Assembly: GCA_022702545.1 (NCBI GenBank)
Contig: JAHRBC010000005.1
Location: 2,604,001-2,668,000, forward strand
Direction: 5' to 3'
DNA from: Phycomyces nitens
Lineage: Eukaryota; Mucoromycota; Mucoromycetes; Mucorales; Phycomycetaceae
Length of the DNA stretch: 64,000 nt
The notes below the pieces were generated by a model. That model made no database searches. It worked only from the letters and a program-made list of their open reading frames with translations, and was not told the origin of the DNA. Positions 34,212 through 47,476 of the stretch are shown here, in pieces; positions within the stretch are counted from its first letter, which is position 1, and the number at the start of each line of letters is the position of its first letter. Made by a program: the position numbers and the translations under genes.

Positions 34212-35659
34212 CTAGGTCCAGTGACTAGCTTTTGTTGGTGATTCCTTTTTACAATGCGGACTCATCAGCATCTCTTTACGTTCCATCATCGTGGCCATCA
34301 TTCTCTGTCCAAGCATCCTCATAATCTCAACTGCATTATCCATCCTTTCGGGCGTGTGATTCGGACAAAGAAACCAGTATTGTCCGAAAAATTGTGGAGA
34401 AACAAACCAGCAGTCGGGATTCCCCATCTCACCTCCAAGGAACATTGCTGAACTGACAAGATAATCAAACAGCTCATTTGCATCATAGTAATCCTGAAAC
34501 ATAATCATATGATCCCTCATCTCTGGACCAGGAATCAGATCAATACGCGTGTCATGAGGAACCATGCGTTGTAACTCGGCTATATATATATATATATATA
34601 TATACACATACCATTTGTCAATATGTTATCTGTTTGGAATAATTCAGACTTTTACTTACTGGGCGTAAACAGGGTACGTCCTCCCTTGTCAATATTCTTT
34701 TGTAGGCGCAGGTAATCTAATGCTTGTATAGGCGTCATTGGCGGAAGCATCTTTTTTTCGTGAAATACAGGAGGATCTGGAGTGGGCTCGCTTGTGATGC
34801 GAGGCAAACCAGTCCTTGCATCAATCTCGGGCGGCTCTTCGCCTTCAGGGATCTCTGGTAGTTTAATGTCTCCAAAGAGCTCATTGTAGAGTGTTTGTGA
34901 GTCATCGAGGCTTATAGAGGTGTCAATAGGGATCGTAAGAATGCCAGATTCAATGAGTTGTTGGAGAAAAGAGTGTTCATTTTGATAGGGGATTTGTGGT
35001 AATGGGTGATTTAGGCCACCGAGACTATTGATATCGAAACCCAGGGTGGGCGTACCAATACTACTAGTATGTAAATTCAACTCACTACTACAAGTGTGTG
35101 AACTTGGACTAGACATCGGAGAAAAGCCAACATTCTCACTGTCTGGCACGGTTGGCTGGTATAAGGAAAACTCTTCGGTAGGGAAACTGATGATGTGTCC
35201 ATGGTCATCAAGGTAGAGCTCTAGGGCTTGTGGGATGTCTGGTGTTTTTGAGAAACTGAGGATTTCGGTTCCAAATTCGTCAGTCTGTTCAGTACAGCCT
35301 ATCCTAGGTACGTCCATATTGCTGGCTAGACAGAGGATCTTGAAGGTGAGAATGAGTCCTTTGAGGTACTTGATTTCGTATAACAGCTCTCTTGTCTTTC
35401 GCTTCATTCGTCTCGTCTCTCGAAGCGCCTCGTCGCGAGCCTGGGCAATCTTTTTGATGGTCGCTTCTGCGTCTTTGATTTCCCTGTGTTTTCGTTCCCG
35501 AAATGCGCGTTGGGCAGCCCGATTCTGAGCCTTGCGCTGGGCAGGCGATGGTGGGTTGGGCTTTCTTCCAGGCTTCTTACGGGGTCTGGTCGGTCTGCCG
35601 TTTTCATCTAGAGTGCCTAATTCTATCTCTGGGTCAAAATATTCAAAGGAGATCGTCAT
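34212..35659 (-). CDS. Yap/Pap1-type bZIP transcription factor, copy 1 (455 aa)
   Basis: Two exons, 35659-34660 and 34579-34212, joined through a 80-nt intron whose 3' end is a long (TA)n tract just before the AG. An N-terminal RKKPGRKPNPPSPAQRKAQ leads into the AP-1-like basic region NRAAQRAFRERK, the fungal Yap signature N-x2-AQ-x2-FR. A leucine-zipper-like coiled coil follows (ATIKKIAQARDEALRETRRM to YLKGLIL). The middle is acidic and Pro-rich (LPEIPEGEEPPEID). The C-terminus has HDTRIDLIPGPEMRDHMIMF and WFVSPQFFGQYWFL, a conserved block resembling the DUF3425-type region of fungal bZIPs. It lacks the Cys-rich redox domains of true Yap1. The ATG at 35659 is chosen because upstream codons lack ATG. 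It is paralogous to 48317. Confidence 0.9.
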
Positions 35660-35699
35660 TCTATACTTAAGATCCACGAGTTTATGGGTGAGTAAGACG

Positions 35700-36424
35700 C
35701 TTTTTGGGACAAGAGCTATTCAAAAGGTCACCTACGTTAGTACTCTTCTACAACGAATAGGCTCAAGAAGCAAAACAAATCAACAACAACAACAAAAAAG
35801 AAGATTGAGTTGGGCAGCCAAATAATAATAATAGTAATAATAACAAGGAAAATAATACTATGAGAAGCAAGTGGGAAATATTATATAAATATTTTTAAAA
35901 AATATGTGGGGAATAAAGTCTCACAGATCTGATGATGAAAATTTTCACATGCCAAGAAATAAAGAGAAAGACTGTCTCTTGATGGTGGTTTGCTTGGCCT
36001 AGAGTGTCTAGGCTCCTTTAAAGATCGTCATATGGACACATATTGTATTATTATTTTTTGCAACCACAGAGCATCGTAATTAGGCCTTGGTTATTGACTA
36101 TTGACCATTGCCAACCCTAATGACATGTTTTTGATTGTGTGGCAAAGTGTAACTAGGCAACAGAAATTGAATGTTTAGCAAATGAAGGTGGGTGTGGGCA
36201 TCATTCTGTAAACCATTACAATTTTTTTTTCAATATAATATATATATATAATATATATATATATGTATAATCATTTGAGATTTTATTCTTCAATTGAGCT
36301 GGATACCGTTTTGGATTCTTTATAATAAAAAAAAAGTATGTATCGAGGCCTTGATGTTCTTTAGGTGATTAAAAGCACGTTTCTTTTTGTATATCAATCG
36401 GTTGCCATGGTATTATTTCAATAG

Positions 36425-36471
<47 letters not shown>

Positions 36472-37960
36472 CAAGGGACACATATGATAATAAATACCTG
36501 GCAAAATTTTGGTATCATATGACAATACTCTATTACGACGATGGCTTGAATTATTCCTGATACAAGACTCTTTCGGAAAAACATAATGTTTATTTGCTTT
36601 ACTGCATTCACAAAATAAAATGATGGGTATTTGATATATCTTTCTGCAATAAATTCTGGTATTATTAAAAAGCTATTAATTTTTAATTATTATTTATATA
36701 TTTATATTTATATATGAGTAGGCTTAATTAGAGATCCTCGAATATCAATATTTATATACATTTATACACATTTATATATATTCTTGGATCATCATTGGGA
36801 AACGAATACAGTCATTATTTAATTAATTTCCCGGAAGCTTATTTCCAATGCCTCGTTTTAACTGAACCTGATCTTTCTACATACATTTTCTTTTAAAAGG
36901 CCTTTTATTGGAAATAAGTATCGACATTAGCCTTGGGTAACTGAATTGGAACTTTAAGCTTCCTTTTTGATTTTTAGACACAACGTAAATAGTGATCAAG
37001 AACAAATGTAACCTCTGAAAATATCTTGCAAGATCAACTTTTTCAATAAAACAATATATATATATATATTTCATTTTGAAATACAAGTTTAGCCAATCAA
37101 GCACTCTAAGTCTCTTGCTGATTAATTGACGCGCTCTTCTTTACGATTCAATGCGTGCGACAGGTATCCAATAGATGTCGAACAAGTCTAACCGGAAAAT
37201 CATTTGTCCAGAGTCATTTTTTTTTTCGTATCACTCTTTGGTCACAAGCGATATTAATTTTCTGGGCATCTTTACAGGCTCTTGAATGATAAATAGAGTA
37301 ATGCTGTTGGAGTATTGAAATCGTATGACCTTTGAGAAATATAAATTGGTGTAATACAGTGATATCATGTCCAAGGTTTTCTTGGTATTTACAGATATTT
37401 ATTCAAGGCTGACCAATAGTAATTATACAAAGAATAATAATTAAGCCATATTTGTATCTCTACGACAAAAAGAAAAACCATGGTTAATTGATTATCGGGT
37501 AAAATAATAAAGAAAGAAAGAAAGAAAAACACTTTAAAACAAGATACTGACAGTGCAAAGGAAACAAACCATAGAATCCCAAAGACCGTAATACAAGGTT
37601 TCTGTATCATAAAACATTTGCGCAGCTTGTGCAAGTCATTCATATTCTATATTTAAAAAAAGAAAAGAAAAAATCCAAATACTCTTTTGTTGATCCATCA
37701 GCATTCCAGGAAATCAAGACACGGTAAAATAAATCAAAAAGCTTAATCGTATTTGTATAAATATTAGGATTGTACTTGTGCAAAAGCAGGCCTTGATCCT
37801 TGCAAAATAATAATAATAATATAATAATAAAATAAATTCAGAGCTCTATCTATTACATTCCCTTTTCACGCCAAAGTACACATGGCAGCCTTTGTCTGAC
37901 AGCCAGCTCTCGTTTAAGACCTCTTGATGTATCCAACAGACATCCAAAACATTAACAAGC
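35700..37960. other. left part of an 11-kb gene desert
   Basis: No supported gene. Contents are a 40-nt poly-T tract, (TA)n tracts near 36238-36264 and 37056-37070, and scattered short frames with no coding character. Confidence 0.6.
36427..36466. repeat. 40-nt poly-T tract
   Basis: An uninterrupted run of 40 T is the longest homopolymer in the window. It could be the poly-A tail of a minus-strand retroposed sequence or simple slippage. The flanking DNA shows no retroelement coding sequence. Confidence 0.9.
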
Positions 37961-37962
37961 AA

Positions 37963-39410
37963 AATTTCATGTTTTCAACTGTCTATCGTATGATTTGGCA
38001 AAAATCATTCATGTAAGATGCTGCAGATTATTGTACATGTTATACACTAGTAGTGGCCCAAGGAGAAATCAATGAATATTTGTACCAATGCATGTCATTT
38101 GGGATACAATTATTTGCTGAATAGCTGTACCCTACTGAAATGAATAATGAATTGTTTGCAATTCTAGAATTGAAAAAGGAATAGATTACATGCTATACTT
38201 TATATAAGCCAAGATATTCTTTCCTGGATCAATCCAATATTACGCCATTTCAAATTCTGAATCTTTATAATAAGAAAGAGTATACTTGTTTATTATTATT
38301 AATAATAAAAGATATAGCAATGATTTTGATATTTAAAGTGATGGATACAAGATATACAAATGCTTATTAGCTATTTATTGGCTATTGACGTATTCATAAA
38401 AGCTCTCGAGTCATAATTAACTCTGTCATCCAACGGGAGTTCCTAGTCTTGTAAAGTACCATTTCCACCCCCCTTTTATTTCTATGGAGAATATAGACTG
38501 AATGATGTTTGTTCATAAAACAACATATTAATGTCCTTTGGTTCATGCTGCAAATTCATTCAATCTGGATTTGTTGACGCCATTCTAGGGTTGCTGACAC
38601 GCCATATCACAGTGGTATCATTATATATATATATTGTATACCTTGGCCAGCGAACTCCAAAAGGTACATTGACTTATGAAAAATAAATATCCAAGTAACA
38701 TTTGTACATGATTTCAAATCCAAGGTATGGAATCGTACTTTGACTTTTAGTTGTGGTGATTCAGCATGCCATTCTCAATGGGGTTTCCCCGTATCTCCAT
38801 GTCAAATCCACACACAAACCATTATTGAACTTATCTCATATTGCACTTTTTGGTAACCTGTGGGCTCTCATGGGATTCCATTTAAATGTACGTTATGCGC
38901 ACAAGTGTGTTTAGCCATTGGGTAATCAATGAATCCAGGCGCATGGCCTCACCTTAACTAATTCAATTATGGATCACAACGAAAATGGCTTACAAAACTT
39001 GAGTGGGGTTTTGCACAGTAGAGTGTTATTTGCAATAGTAAATGATTTCACGGTATATATATATGTATGTATTGGAATACTGACAAGCTACATTTCTCTT
39101 GCTTGCCAATTTTGTTAATATCCGGATTGTGCCTGTAGCCGTGGTTATCAAGATTGAGTATTTATATACAGAATTACCCATAGGTTTAAAATCAAAGTAT
39201 TTTTTTACTAGTAAAATATGTTGAATTTGTGCAGATCAAGGCATTCTAGTTATGCTTTCCATAGAATATTATAGTATTTATGGTTTATATAGTGTTTGGC
39301 ATACCCTTGTCATTTTATTATAAAAAATGGGATATTTTATCTTGGAGTATATTATTGATTGGGACAGAATTGCGATGGAATAATTGATGTCTCTCCTATT
39401 TTGACAGTAG
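37963..39410. repeat. giant palindrome, left arm
   Basis: This arm of about 1.45 kb is the reverse complement of 39671-41118. Pairing follows a constant sum of coordinates (79081) wherever I checked, from TGATTTGGCA at 37991 to the inner end, so no indels are needed. Only isolated substitutions were seen (for example 37991, 38063, 38578). No coding sequence lies in it. Confidence 0.95.
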
Positions 39411-39670
39411 TATCAAATAAATCATAGTGTACTAGTACTATTTGTTATTGATCAATTGGATAATATGCCCAATCATATACTGAAACAGATAAAAAGGGGT
39501 AATAAAAAAAACTTGCTCCTATTTTCACCTCATTTATTAACATATATAGTAGAATGAACCCCCTTTTTTCCTTTTTCATTACCCCTTTTTTTGATGTGTT
39601 TCAATATTTCATTAGTCATATTAGCTAACTTATTAAGATTGAATAGTGATTGTACACTATGATTTATTTA
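39411..39670. other. diverged spacer of the giant palindrome
   Basis: The inner 260 bp is only loosely self-complementary. A 3-bp indel follows GACAGTAG, substitutions cluster, and beyond ATAGTGTAC just fragments match (for example AAGGGGTAAT against ATTACCCCTT). The symmetry centre is near 39541. Confidence 0.85.
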
Positions 39671-41118
39671 CTACTGTCAAAATAGCAGAGACATCGATTA
39701 TTTCATCGCAATTCTGTCCCAATCAATAATATACTCCAAGATAAAATATCCCATTTTTTATAATAAAATGACAAGGGTATGCCAAACACTATATAAACCA
39801 TAAACACTATAATATTCTATGGAAAGCATAACTAGAATGCCTTGATCTGCACAAATTCAACATATTTTACTAGTAAAAAAATACTTTGATTTTAAACCTA
39901 TGGGTAATTCTGTATATAAATACTCAATCTTGATAACCACGGCTACAGGCACAATCCGGATATTAACAAAATTGGCAAGCAAGAGAAATGTAGCTTGTCA
40001 GTATTCCAATACATACATATATATATACCGTGAAATCATTTACTATTGCAAATAACACTCTACTGTGCAAAACCCCACTCAAGTTTTGTAAGCCATTTTC
40101 GTTGTGATCCATAATTGAATTAGTTAAGGTGAGGCCATGCGCCTGGATTCATTGATTACCCAATGGCTAAACACACTTGTGCGCATAACGTACATTTAAA
40201 TGGAATCCCATGAGAGCCCACAGGTTACCAAAAAGTGCAATATGAGATAAGTTCAATAATGGTTTGTGTGTGGATTTGACATGGAGATACGGGGAAACCC
40301 CATTGAGAATGGCATGCTGAATCACCACAACTAAAAGTCAAAGTACGATTCCATACCTTGGATTTGAAATCATGTACAAATGTTACTTGGATATTTATTT
40401 TTCATAAGTCAATGTACCTTTTGGAGTTCGCTGGCCAAGGTATACAATATATATATATAATGATACCACTGTGATATGGCGTGTCAGCAACCCTAGAATG
40501 GCTTCAACAAATCCAGATTGAATGAATTTGCAGCATGAACCAAAGGACATTAATATGTTGTTTTATGAACAAACATCATTCAGTCTATATTCTCCATAGA
40601 AATAAAAGGGGGGTGGAAATGGTACTTTACAAGACTAGGAACTCCCGTTGGATGACAGAGTCAATTATGACTCGAGAGCTTTTATGAATACGTCAATAGC
40701 CAATAAATAGCTAATAAGCATTTGTATATCTTGTATCCATCACTTTAAATATCAAAATCATTGCTATATCTTTTATTATTAATAATAATAAACAAGTATA
40801 CTCTTTCTTATTATAAAGATTCAGAATTTGAAATGGCGTAATATTGGATTGATCCAGGAAAGAATATCTTGGCTTATATAAAGTATAGCATGTAATCTAT
40901 TCCTTTTTCAATTCTAGAATTGCAAACAATTCATTATTCATTTCAGTAGGGTACAGCTATTCAGCAAATAATTGTATCCCAAATGACATGCATTGGTACA
41001 AATATTCATTGATTTCTTCTTGGGCCACTACTAGTGTATAACATGTACAATAATCTGCAGCATCTTACATGAATGATTTTTGCCAAATCGTACGATAGAC
41101 AGTTGAAAACCTGAAACT
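39671..41118. repeat. giant palindrome, right arm
   Basis: Reverse complement of the left arm. Homology fades at about 41100-41118 (GTTTTCAACTG matched; the outer bases diverge), and the DNA beyond is unrelated to the left flank. I could not see a target-site duplication. Confidence 0.95.
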
Positions 41119-44100
41119 TTTTCCTGGCAACATCTTTGTTTTGACTGACTTGAATGTCCCAAACTCTTTAATCTTAAAAGCCAATTTGATGACAATAGCC
41201 AGCTTAAAGTGTATTCACCCAAGGCCTCAAGAGGAAAAGAAGAAGAAGAAGAAAAAAGGGCAGGTAAGCTCAATAAGCATCCTACCCTTCCAATAGTAGA
41301 GCAAGTTAACACTATGTTTATTTGTAAATCATGTATAGCAAGTATTAATTATAATTTCAAACTAAAGAGAAAAAAAGATACTTTTTTTAAAGAAAAGAAA
41401 AGAAAAAGCTGCGCCTGTTCTGCTAGCACTAAGCGTTGATACCATATCATGATCGTCGGCCGCATTTTTGAAACAGCGTGTTTTTTTTTTGCGGCATATA
41501 TTTGTTTGTTTGTTTCTCATGTCCCGTACATTCAATAATATATTATTATTATTTGTACAAACTTTCAAAGTATTCTCTTAAAGATGTACAACGTTATGCC
41601 CAAGAATACTCTCGAATATTTATGAATATCAAACCAGAATAGAATATATATAAAAATAAGCAAGCCCAAAGGCTTTGACCACCGTTTGAATTTTTGAAAA
41701 ATGGCATGTAGAAACTTGAAACAATGTATTCCTTGAGAATAATAGCTAGCTAAATATATCCATGTTATGAACCATCCATTCTCACAGTAATTTACTTGCA
41801 AGTGTGATTTATCTTTTTGAATTATTGTTTTAACGGTGTTCGCAGCAGGTCTTTGTTTTTAGTACATCTGTGTTTGGGTTTTCAGGCAACTTTCTAATAA
41901 CTGGGGCTTTGTAGCCAATACAATACTAAAAAAAATGTATTCCAAGGATGCAAACTGTCAGAGTTTGAGATAAGACCTATTTTCTAGATTTTGTAAAACT
42001 GGTTGTATTTTAGCAAGCATTACAAAATACACTAAATATTGCAGCAATAATCAAAACTATCGAGGATTATTGAAAAAAAAAAGGCAATATCAGAAACATG
42101 GCAAGTTTATAGCCAAAGATAAACACTATGGATTGGAAATATATCAAGTATTGTTGGTTCCAAGACCATGTTGGTGATATACTTTATACAAACTATAAAG
42201 CCCTTTCTTTTTATGTAATTTAAACCTTTTAGAAAACGGTTATTCCAAAGACATAGCCTCAACTCAACCGAGATATATGAATTGTATCCTTTGGTGAAAA
42301 ATACATTTATATATATAAAAAAGAAACATGTATTCCCTATGAATTAAACAATATTGATACATATGTTGTATGTCCTTGTGGCTAGTGAGTCAGATATATT
42401 TGAGTACATACCGACTGTGCTGTGTTGTTTTTTGTACATGATACATCTTTTTTTTTTTAAAAAAAAGATACAAGAACCTTACTTTGAGAGTACAACCAAG
42501 TCAATGTGCACATTTGGAATTAAAGTAGGAAATTGGTAATGGTTTGGCTTGTAGTATAGGGTTCAGCGATGTCGATTTTGCGCATGCATATATATATTTT
42601 TTGGTTGTATGCATTGATACACTGTTAAATGTTGTGTACTGGTTTGAATTGCAAGGATAAAGATGACTTGACAGTATCTAATAAAAATATATTGAGAAAC
42701 CCTACTTTATTCCCCCCTTTTTTTTAGTGGTCGTTTTTAGTCTGTTTTCTGTGCATTCGCTACATAAAGCGGTTCTCGTGGTTTATGTTATCTATAGAGA
42801 ATACAATGACCAATGCAGAACGAATATCATGTAATATAGGATCATTTTCAATACCATAGTATGAACAAGTGAGTCGAAATTGGAACATGTAACTAGGATC
42901 TACTTGCGCCACGATGACAATGTACGGAAAAGTGACAAGTACTGTGCAAGCACAATGTTAATGATCTTACCCCTAAGTATTTCTAGGGCAGTATCTTTAT
43001 CCAATACAATTGTTTTTTTTGTCTATTCCTGCTTTATAATGATATTATAATTGCCATATTGACCTTTATTGATTCTTTCATATTAGAATTCTACTAGAAT
43101 CGACTATACTAATCAAAATTTCTTGTAACCTTGCAAGAACTTTCCCGCCTGATAGTACTCGGTTTTCTTTCTTTTTCTTTTTCTTTTTACAAAAAAAAAA
43201 GGGAGTCTGCTTATATACTGCCATGCAGAGTCACTGTCTTGAATGTACTTGGCCCATACATTACTATGATTTAAATTTGGAATATCAGGTACTTTACTTT
43301 AACACCTGCACACTATACTCACTATCTATTAATAATCATACCTTCTAGTCAAAATAGTCTTTCAATCTTTCACCAAAGCAATCCTAGCCATACGCCGCTT
43401 ATACTTCCAAACTATCTGCTCCGACCGTCAAGTCCTTGGCCAAGGATTTTTTCAAGACATATATACTCATGTTTGATTTAGTAAACCAAGTCTGTAGATC
43501 AAGAATTACGATATTTTGTAGGTGTGCAACAGATGATCTCCACACATAGCTATGCTTTGCAGAAATATGCAGCTTGTATCAATGTTTAAAACCTGCAAAA
43601 AAGATTTTTGTTCTGTCAAGTATATGTACAAAGATGTTGAGAAAAAAAATCTGATTGTCTATGGTTGTAAATTCAACGAGAGGATATTCCAATGGATCAA
43701 ACCCTTTTTTTTTGGTTTTTTTTTTAAAAAATAAAGAATTATGTTTTATAATATATAATAATATCAAATGTTTCAATCTGTGGATAAAGAGTTTATAGGC
43801 CACTAGCGTTGAAATACTTTATTTTCTTTGCTAATGCGTGATTTTTTATGCCATGTGGCCCTCTCCAGAATAGTCTTGCCTTGCACGCGCAATGTTTGAC
43901 ATATATACATGTATATATATATATAAATATATATATAAAAATAAATATATAAATATAAATGTTACTTTTGTTTGTAGAATCTCGCTCTATTTATTAAATT
44001 TAGGATAAGAGTTGCTAACCAATGAGTGATCTAGAGATCACAATATTCACAGACTGTACACAAGAAAAACGTGCATAAATTCGAAGATCTCCTCAGATAG

Positions 44101-44434
44101 TACGAGCAAAAAAAAATATGTGGTTCCACACATATACCACGAGTCCTTGTGTTCTCGAATAAAGCGGGTTTTGATTAGCATTAGCATTAGTATTAGTATT
44201 GGTATTGGTATCGGTATCGGTCGTGGTCCTGGTTTTGTAGTTAGGGTCCTAGGATTACCGGCAGATATACGGCTGAATTAATCAAAAATATCACCAAAAA
44301 TCCGATGTATTAAGGATATCTCATATAGATAAAAAATAAAGGTAGTTTTGCGTATGGTATTTTATTCTGACACCAAGCGGAGAAAATTGGCTTGCAGAAC
44401 CCGGCGCCACCTCTCCTTTCACAGGAACTGAATG

Positions 44435-44469
<35 letters not shown>

Positions 44470-46640
44470 TCTTTAGTGTGCGTATTCTCATCAGCAGCTC
44501 TCCTGCATTCCCTTTGTATGTGTACAGAGAAGCAGAGGATTCCAAGTCTACCGTCTCCCTCTTTTTATATTATTAATAGTGATAATATTATTATAAACCG
44601 TGAATTCCATGGTTAAGACGAGTCGTCAGAACAAGTAGGACATCAGATACAATGGAAATATCTGGAGACATTTTGGAATTCCCCTTGTTTAGAACCCTTG
44701 CTTCTGTGTATCTGTTGTAACATTGCAGATACTTTGTGACAGGACTTTAGCTGATGCACTGAAAAGGATCCTTTTCTTTTTTTTTATAAATGTATTTTTG
44801 TTTCTCATAAACAAGAGAATTCTGACAAAACTACATTTGTGTAATGCAGAATCCCTTGCTGCTGATTTGGTTTGCAAGTGGGGAACTATTAAACAAGTAT
44901 ACCTATTTGTGTACATATTTCAAGGAATGATAATAAACACCAGCAATCAACAAGCCCACAAAAAAAACGTTGGTGCAAATAATAGTAAAATAAATTAATT
45001 GAACTGTAATAATGTATCGATTCAAATGTAGCCATTGATAATTGGAGAGCCTACTTGGTACTATGCAGGCCCAGAGAAGTACCATGCATGTTTATCAAAA
45101 ATAGATTATTTGATACGATTCAAAATAATAATAATAATAATCTCTTGGCCTATAGGGAAAAAAAAGTCTATGGAACACGGCTAGAAAGCTGTCGACTGTA
45201 GATACTTATTTTGATTGGTCTAAAAATGACCGTATTTAGTACCGGCTGTGAAATACCTCTTGTCAAACAAACCATTCTGTCAACTGTTTGCTTTCTGTAG
45301 GACTTCACATTTGGTCCTTGATTGCTATTCACATTTATTTTTGTCTAGGTTAAACATCATGCCATATTTTTTCCAAAAATCATTTCAATATTCCATATTT
45401 TCTTGACCACCGAATTTCTTAATGGTCTTTAATCCCTATTTTTAAAAAAGAGCAACTTGACAGACATGTAAATGATTGGTAAATAATTAAAAAAAGGCAA
45501 TTGGCTGGAGAAATTCCTATAGCATGTACATTATTTTCAATTTGGACTTTTGAATATTGGCTGTGATGCAAGTCAAATGATAATAGTAATATCAATCATC
45601 AGGACTGTATCAAAAAGATATTCCAGCACATGTTGTGAATAGTCAGACATTATGTTTGTATTCCATTATCTGGATTTCTCCCTTCAAAGACACTATATTA
45701 TTCATTAAAATATGATCATTGGGCTGATCTTATTAGGAAGGATAAGGTATGAAATGCTCTTGTGGTCGGCACATTGAAAGCACTACATTTTATTAGCCGA
45801 TCTTTTTTATTATTTATTATTATTATTTATTGCTGTACAGATATACAAATGAAATAATAGTAATGATAATTACAGGAGTAATCTATATACATACAATATT
45901 TCTTATTTTGTTTACATTCTCGTCAATATCCGCAAAGAAAGTACAAAATCAAGCTAAACAAGTTTCTGGCTACAAGAAACATGGAAAATAAATGATTAGA
46001 TTGTATTGGAGACTCTGATATAACCAGACCCTGTCCGCTCTAGGATTCTTGAGAATCTGGATATTTAGATAATAAATTTGTCTCCTTCAACAATAGCCAA
46101 AAAGCTCTTTAGTACCACATAGACACATAGTTGTATATATATATATATATAACTATATATATATATATATTTACAGGGAGAAATAGAGGAGAGAAAGGAG
46201 GGGTGGGGGAGGTTTAGACTACATACTGTACATGTGTATACGCTCAGAATCACTAGAGAAACCAGAAATATCCAGAGAAATAGTTATTTGGGGATCACAG
46301 ATAAGGATGTGTGTCCGGCATCTAGAGCCACCCCACAGATGATGGGTATTACAAGAATACAGACCATTTATATATATATATATATTTATATTATATTTTA
46401 TAACCGAGAAAAAAATAAACAAAATTGTTGGGCTACGCGTGGGTTGGAGTACGGTCTATTGGGCAAAGAGCTTTCACATGCCAGATCCGTCCCTCTATTG
46501 TTTTTTTGGCCTCCATTGGCCTGCATTCGTGCCACAAGTATCATAGACCTATTTTATTTATTTTATTTTATTTTGTTTGTGTTTTGCCAGGGCCTTTGCC
46601 TTTCTTCAATATCCCTGCTTTGCCCCTAAAACTCTGGTAA
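41119..46640. other. right part of the gene desert
   Basis: This is AT-rich DNA without a supported gene. Notable contents are (TA)n tracts (43903-43960, 44433-44470, 46135-46170, 46370-46390), a (TTTTC)n-like tract near 43165-43190 and a degenerating hexamer repeat at 44170-44240. Confidence 0.6.
44170..44240. repeat. drifting hexanucleotide repeat
   Basis: About ten tandem 6-mers change stepwise along the array: AGCATT twice, AGTATT twice, GGTATT, GGTATC twice, then GGTCGT, GGTCCT and GGTTTT. Neighbouring units are nearly identical while the ends differ at several positions. Confidence 0.8.
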
Positions 46641-46648
46641 GAAAGTGA

Positions 46649-46655
46649 TATAAAG
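46649..46655 (+). promoter_or_regulatory. TATA box of the second Cys-rich gene
   Basis: TATAAAG lies 39 bp upstream of the ATG at 46694, a compact core promoter with a very short leader. Confidence 0.5.
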
Positions 46656-46693
46656 ACTGGGATATTTGGTGTAGATCTCATTTATACCCCACC

Positions 46694-47476
46694 ATGAAGT
46701 TCACCGCGGTTCTGCTCTCACTCGCACTCTCTGCCGCTTCCTGTTCAGCTGTGTGTAACTGCCTGGCGACTGATCAGACATGCCTTAACAAGTGTGGTAA
46801 TTTATCAAACGGAACGGCACGGCTGACCAGGCTTCCCAGGCTGACCAGGCTGTCCACATAAATACTCACAATAAACAAAATCTTTCCGTTTTGTTTCCTC
46901 TTGTAGTTACGGACGGTAATAACTGTGTCACGGCCTGCAAAGAGAACACGGTGTGCTACCAGAACTGCATCGGCAACAACTGGTAATAAATGAATGATAC
47001 CAATCTCCCCAGTTGACTTTATTAATACGGATTTTACACACAGGCCTTCTGCTGGCATAACAACCGGATCATGGTCCCAGCCAATTGCTACACCCCTTCC
47101 CTCTGCCAGCCCAACCCAGGCCAACTTACCTAGTCCCCCTCATCCCTCTTCTGGCTCGACTGTTTCCCAAGGTAAGCCTTGCAATTAGTACCAATAGAAA
47201 GGAAAACAAGGGGTGTATATTACTGTGCCTACAAATGTTTACAAGAGATGTCTCAAGCCAGAATTGATGATATTAACCAACTCCCTCTTTTATTCTTTTT
47301 TAGCCCCGCATTCCTCCTTGCCGTCTGTGGGTTCAAAGGTCGCTACACCATCTAGCAACTTGCTGGCCAACACAAAGCCCAATACGCCTTCTTCAAATGG
47401 CCTTCGACAAGACACAAACTGGGCACTCTGGGCCTCTCTGACGGTGTCTGGTCTTTGGTGGCTTACTAGCCAGTAA
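46694..47476 (+). CDS. secreted eight-Cys, Ser/Pro-rich, probable GPI-anchored protein, copy 2 (159 aa)
   Basis: Four exons (46694-46796, 46907-46982, 47044-47171, 47304-47476) give 159 aa. A signal peptide (MKFTAVLLSLALSAASCSA) is followed by a Cys module with exactly the spacing of the 20110 gene: C-x-C-x6-C-x3-C-x6-C-x3-C-x5-C-x3-C, then NNWPS. The first intron interrupts the codon right after the fourth Cys in both genes, so they share ancestry. The rest is Ser/Pro-rich and ends in a weakly hydrophobic tail (WALWASLTVSGLWWLTSQ), a plausible GPI-anchor signal. It lacks the SAVES repeats of its paralogue and has two extra introns. It is probably a cell-surface protein. Confidence 0.75.

Noticed and set aside
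37963..41118. Assembly artefact as the explanation of the palindrome
   Set aside because: Not excluded, but the arms carry real substitutions (for example pairs 37991/41090, 38063/41018, 38578/40503) and the inner part is strongly diverged, which a simple duplicated contig would not show.
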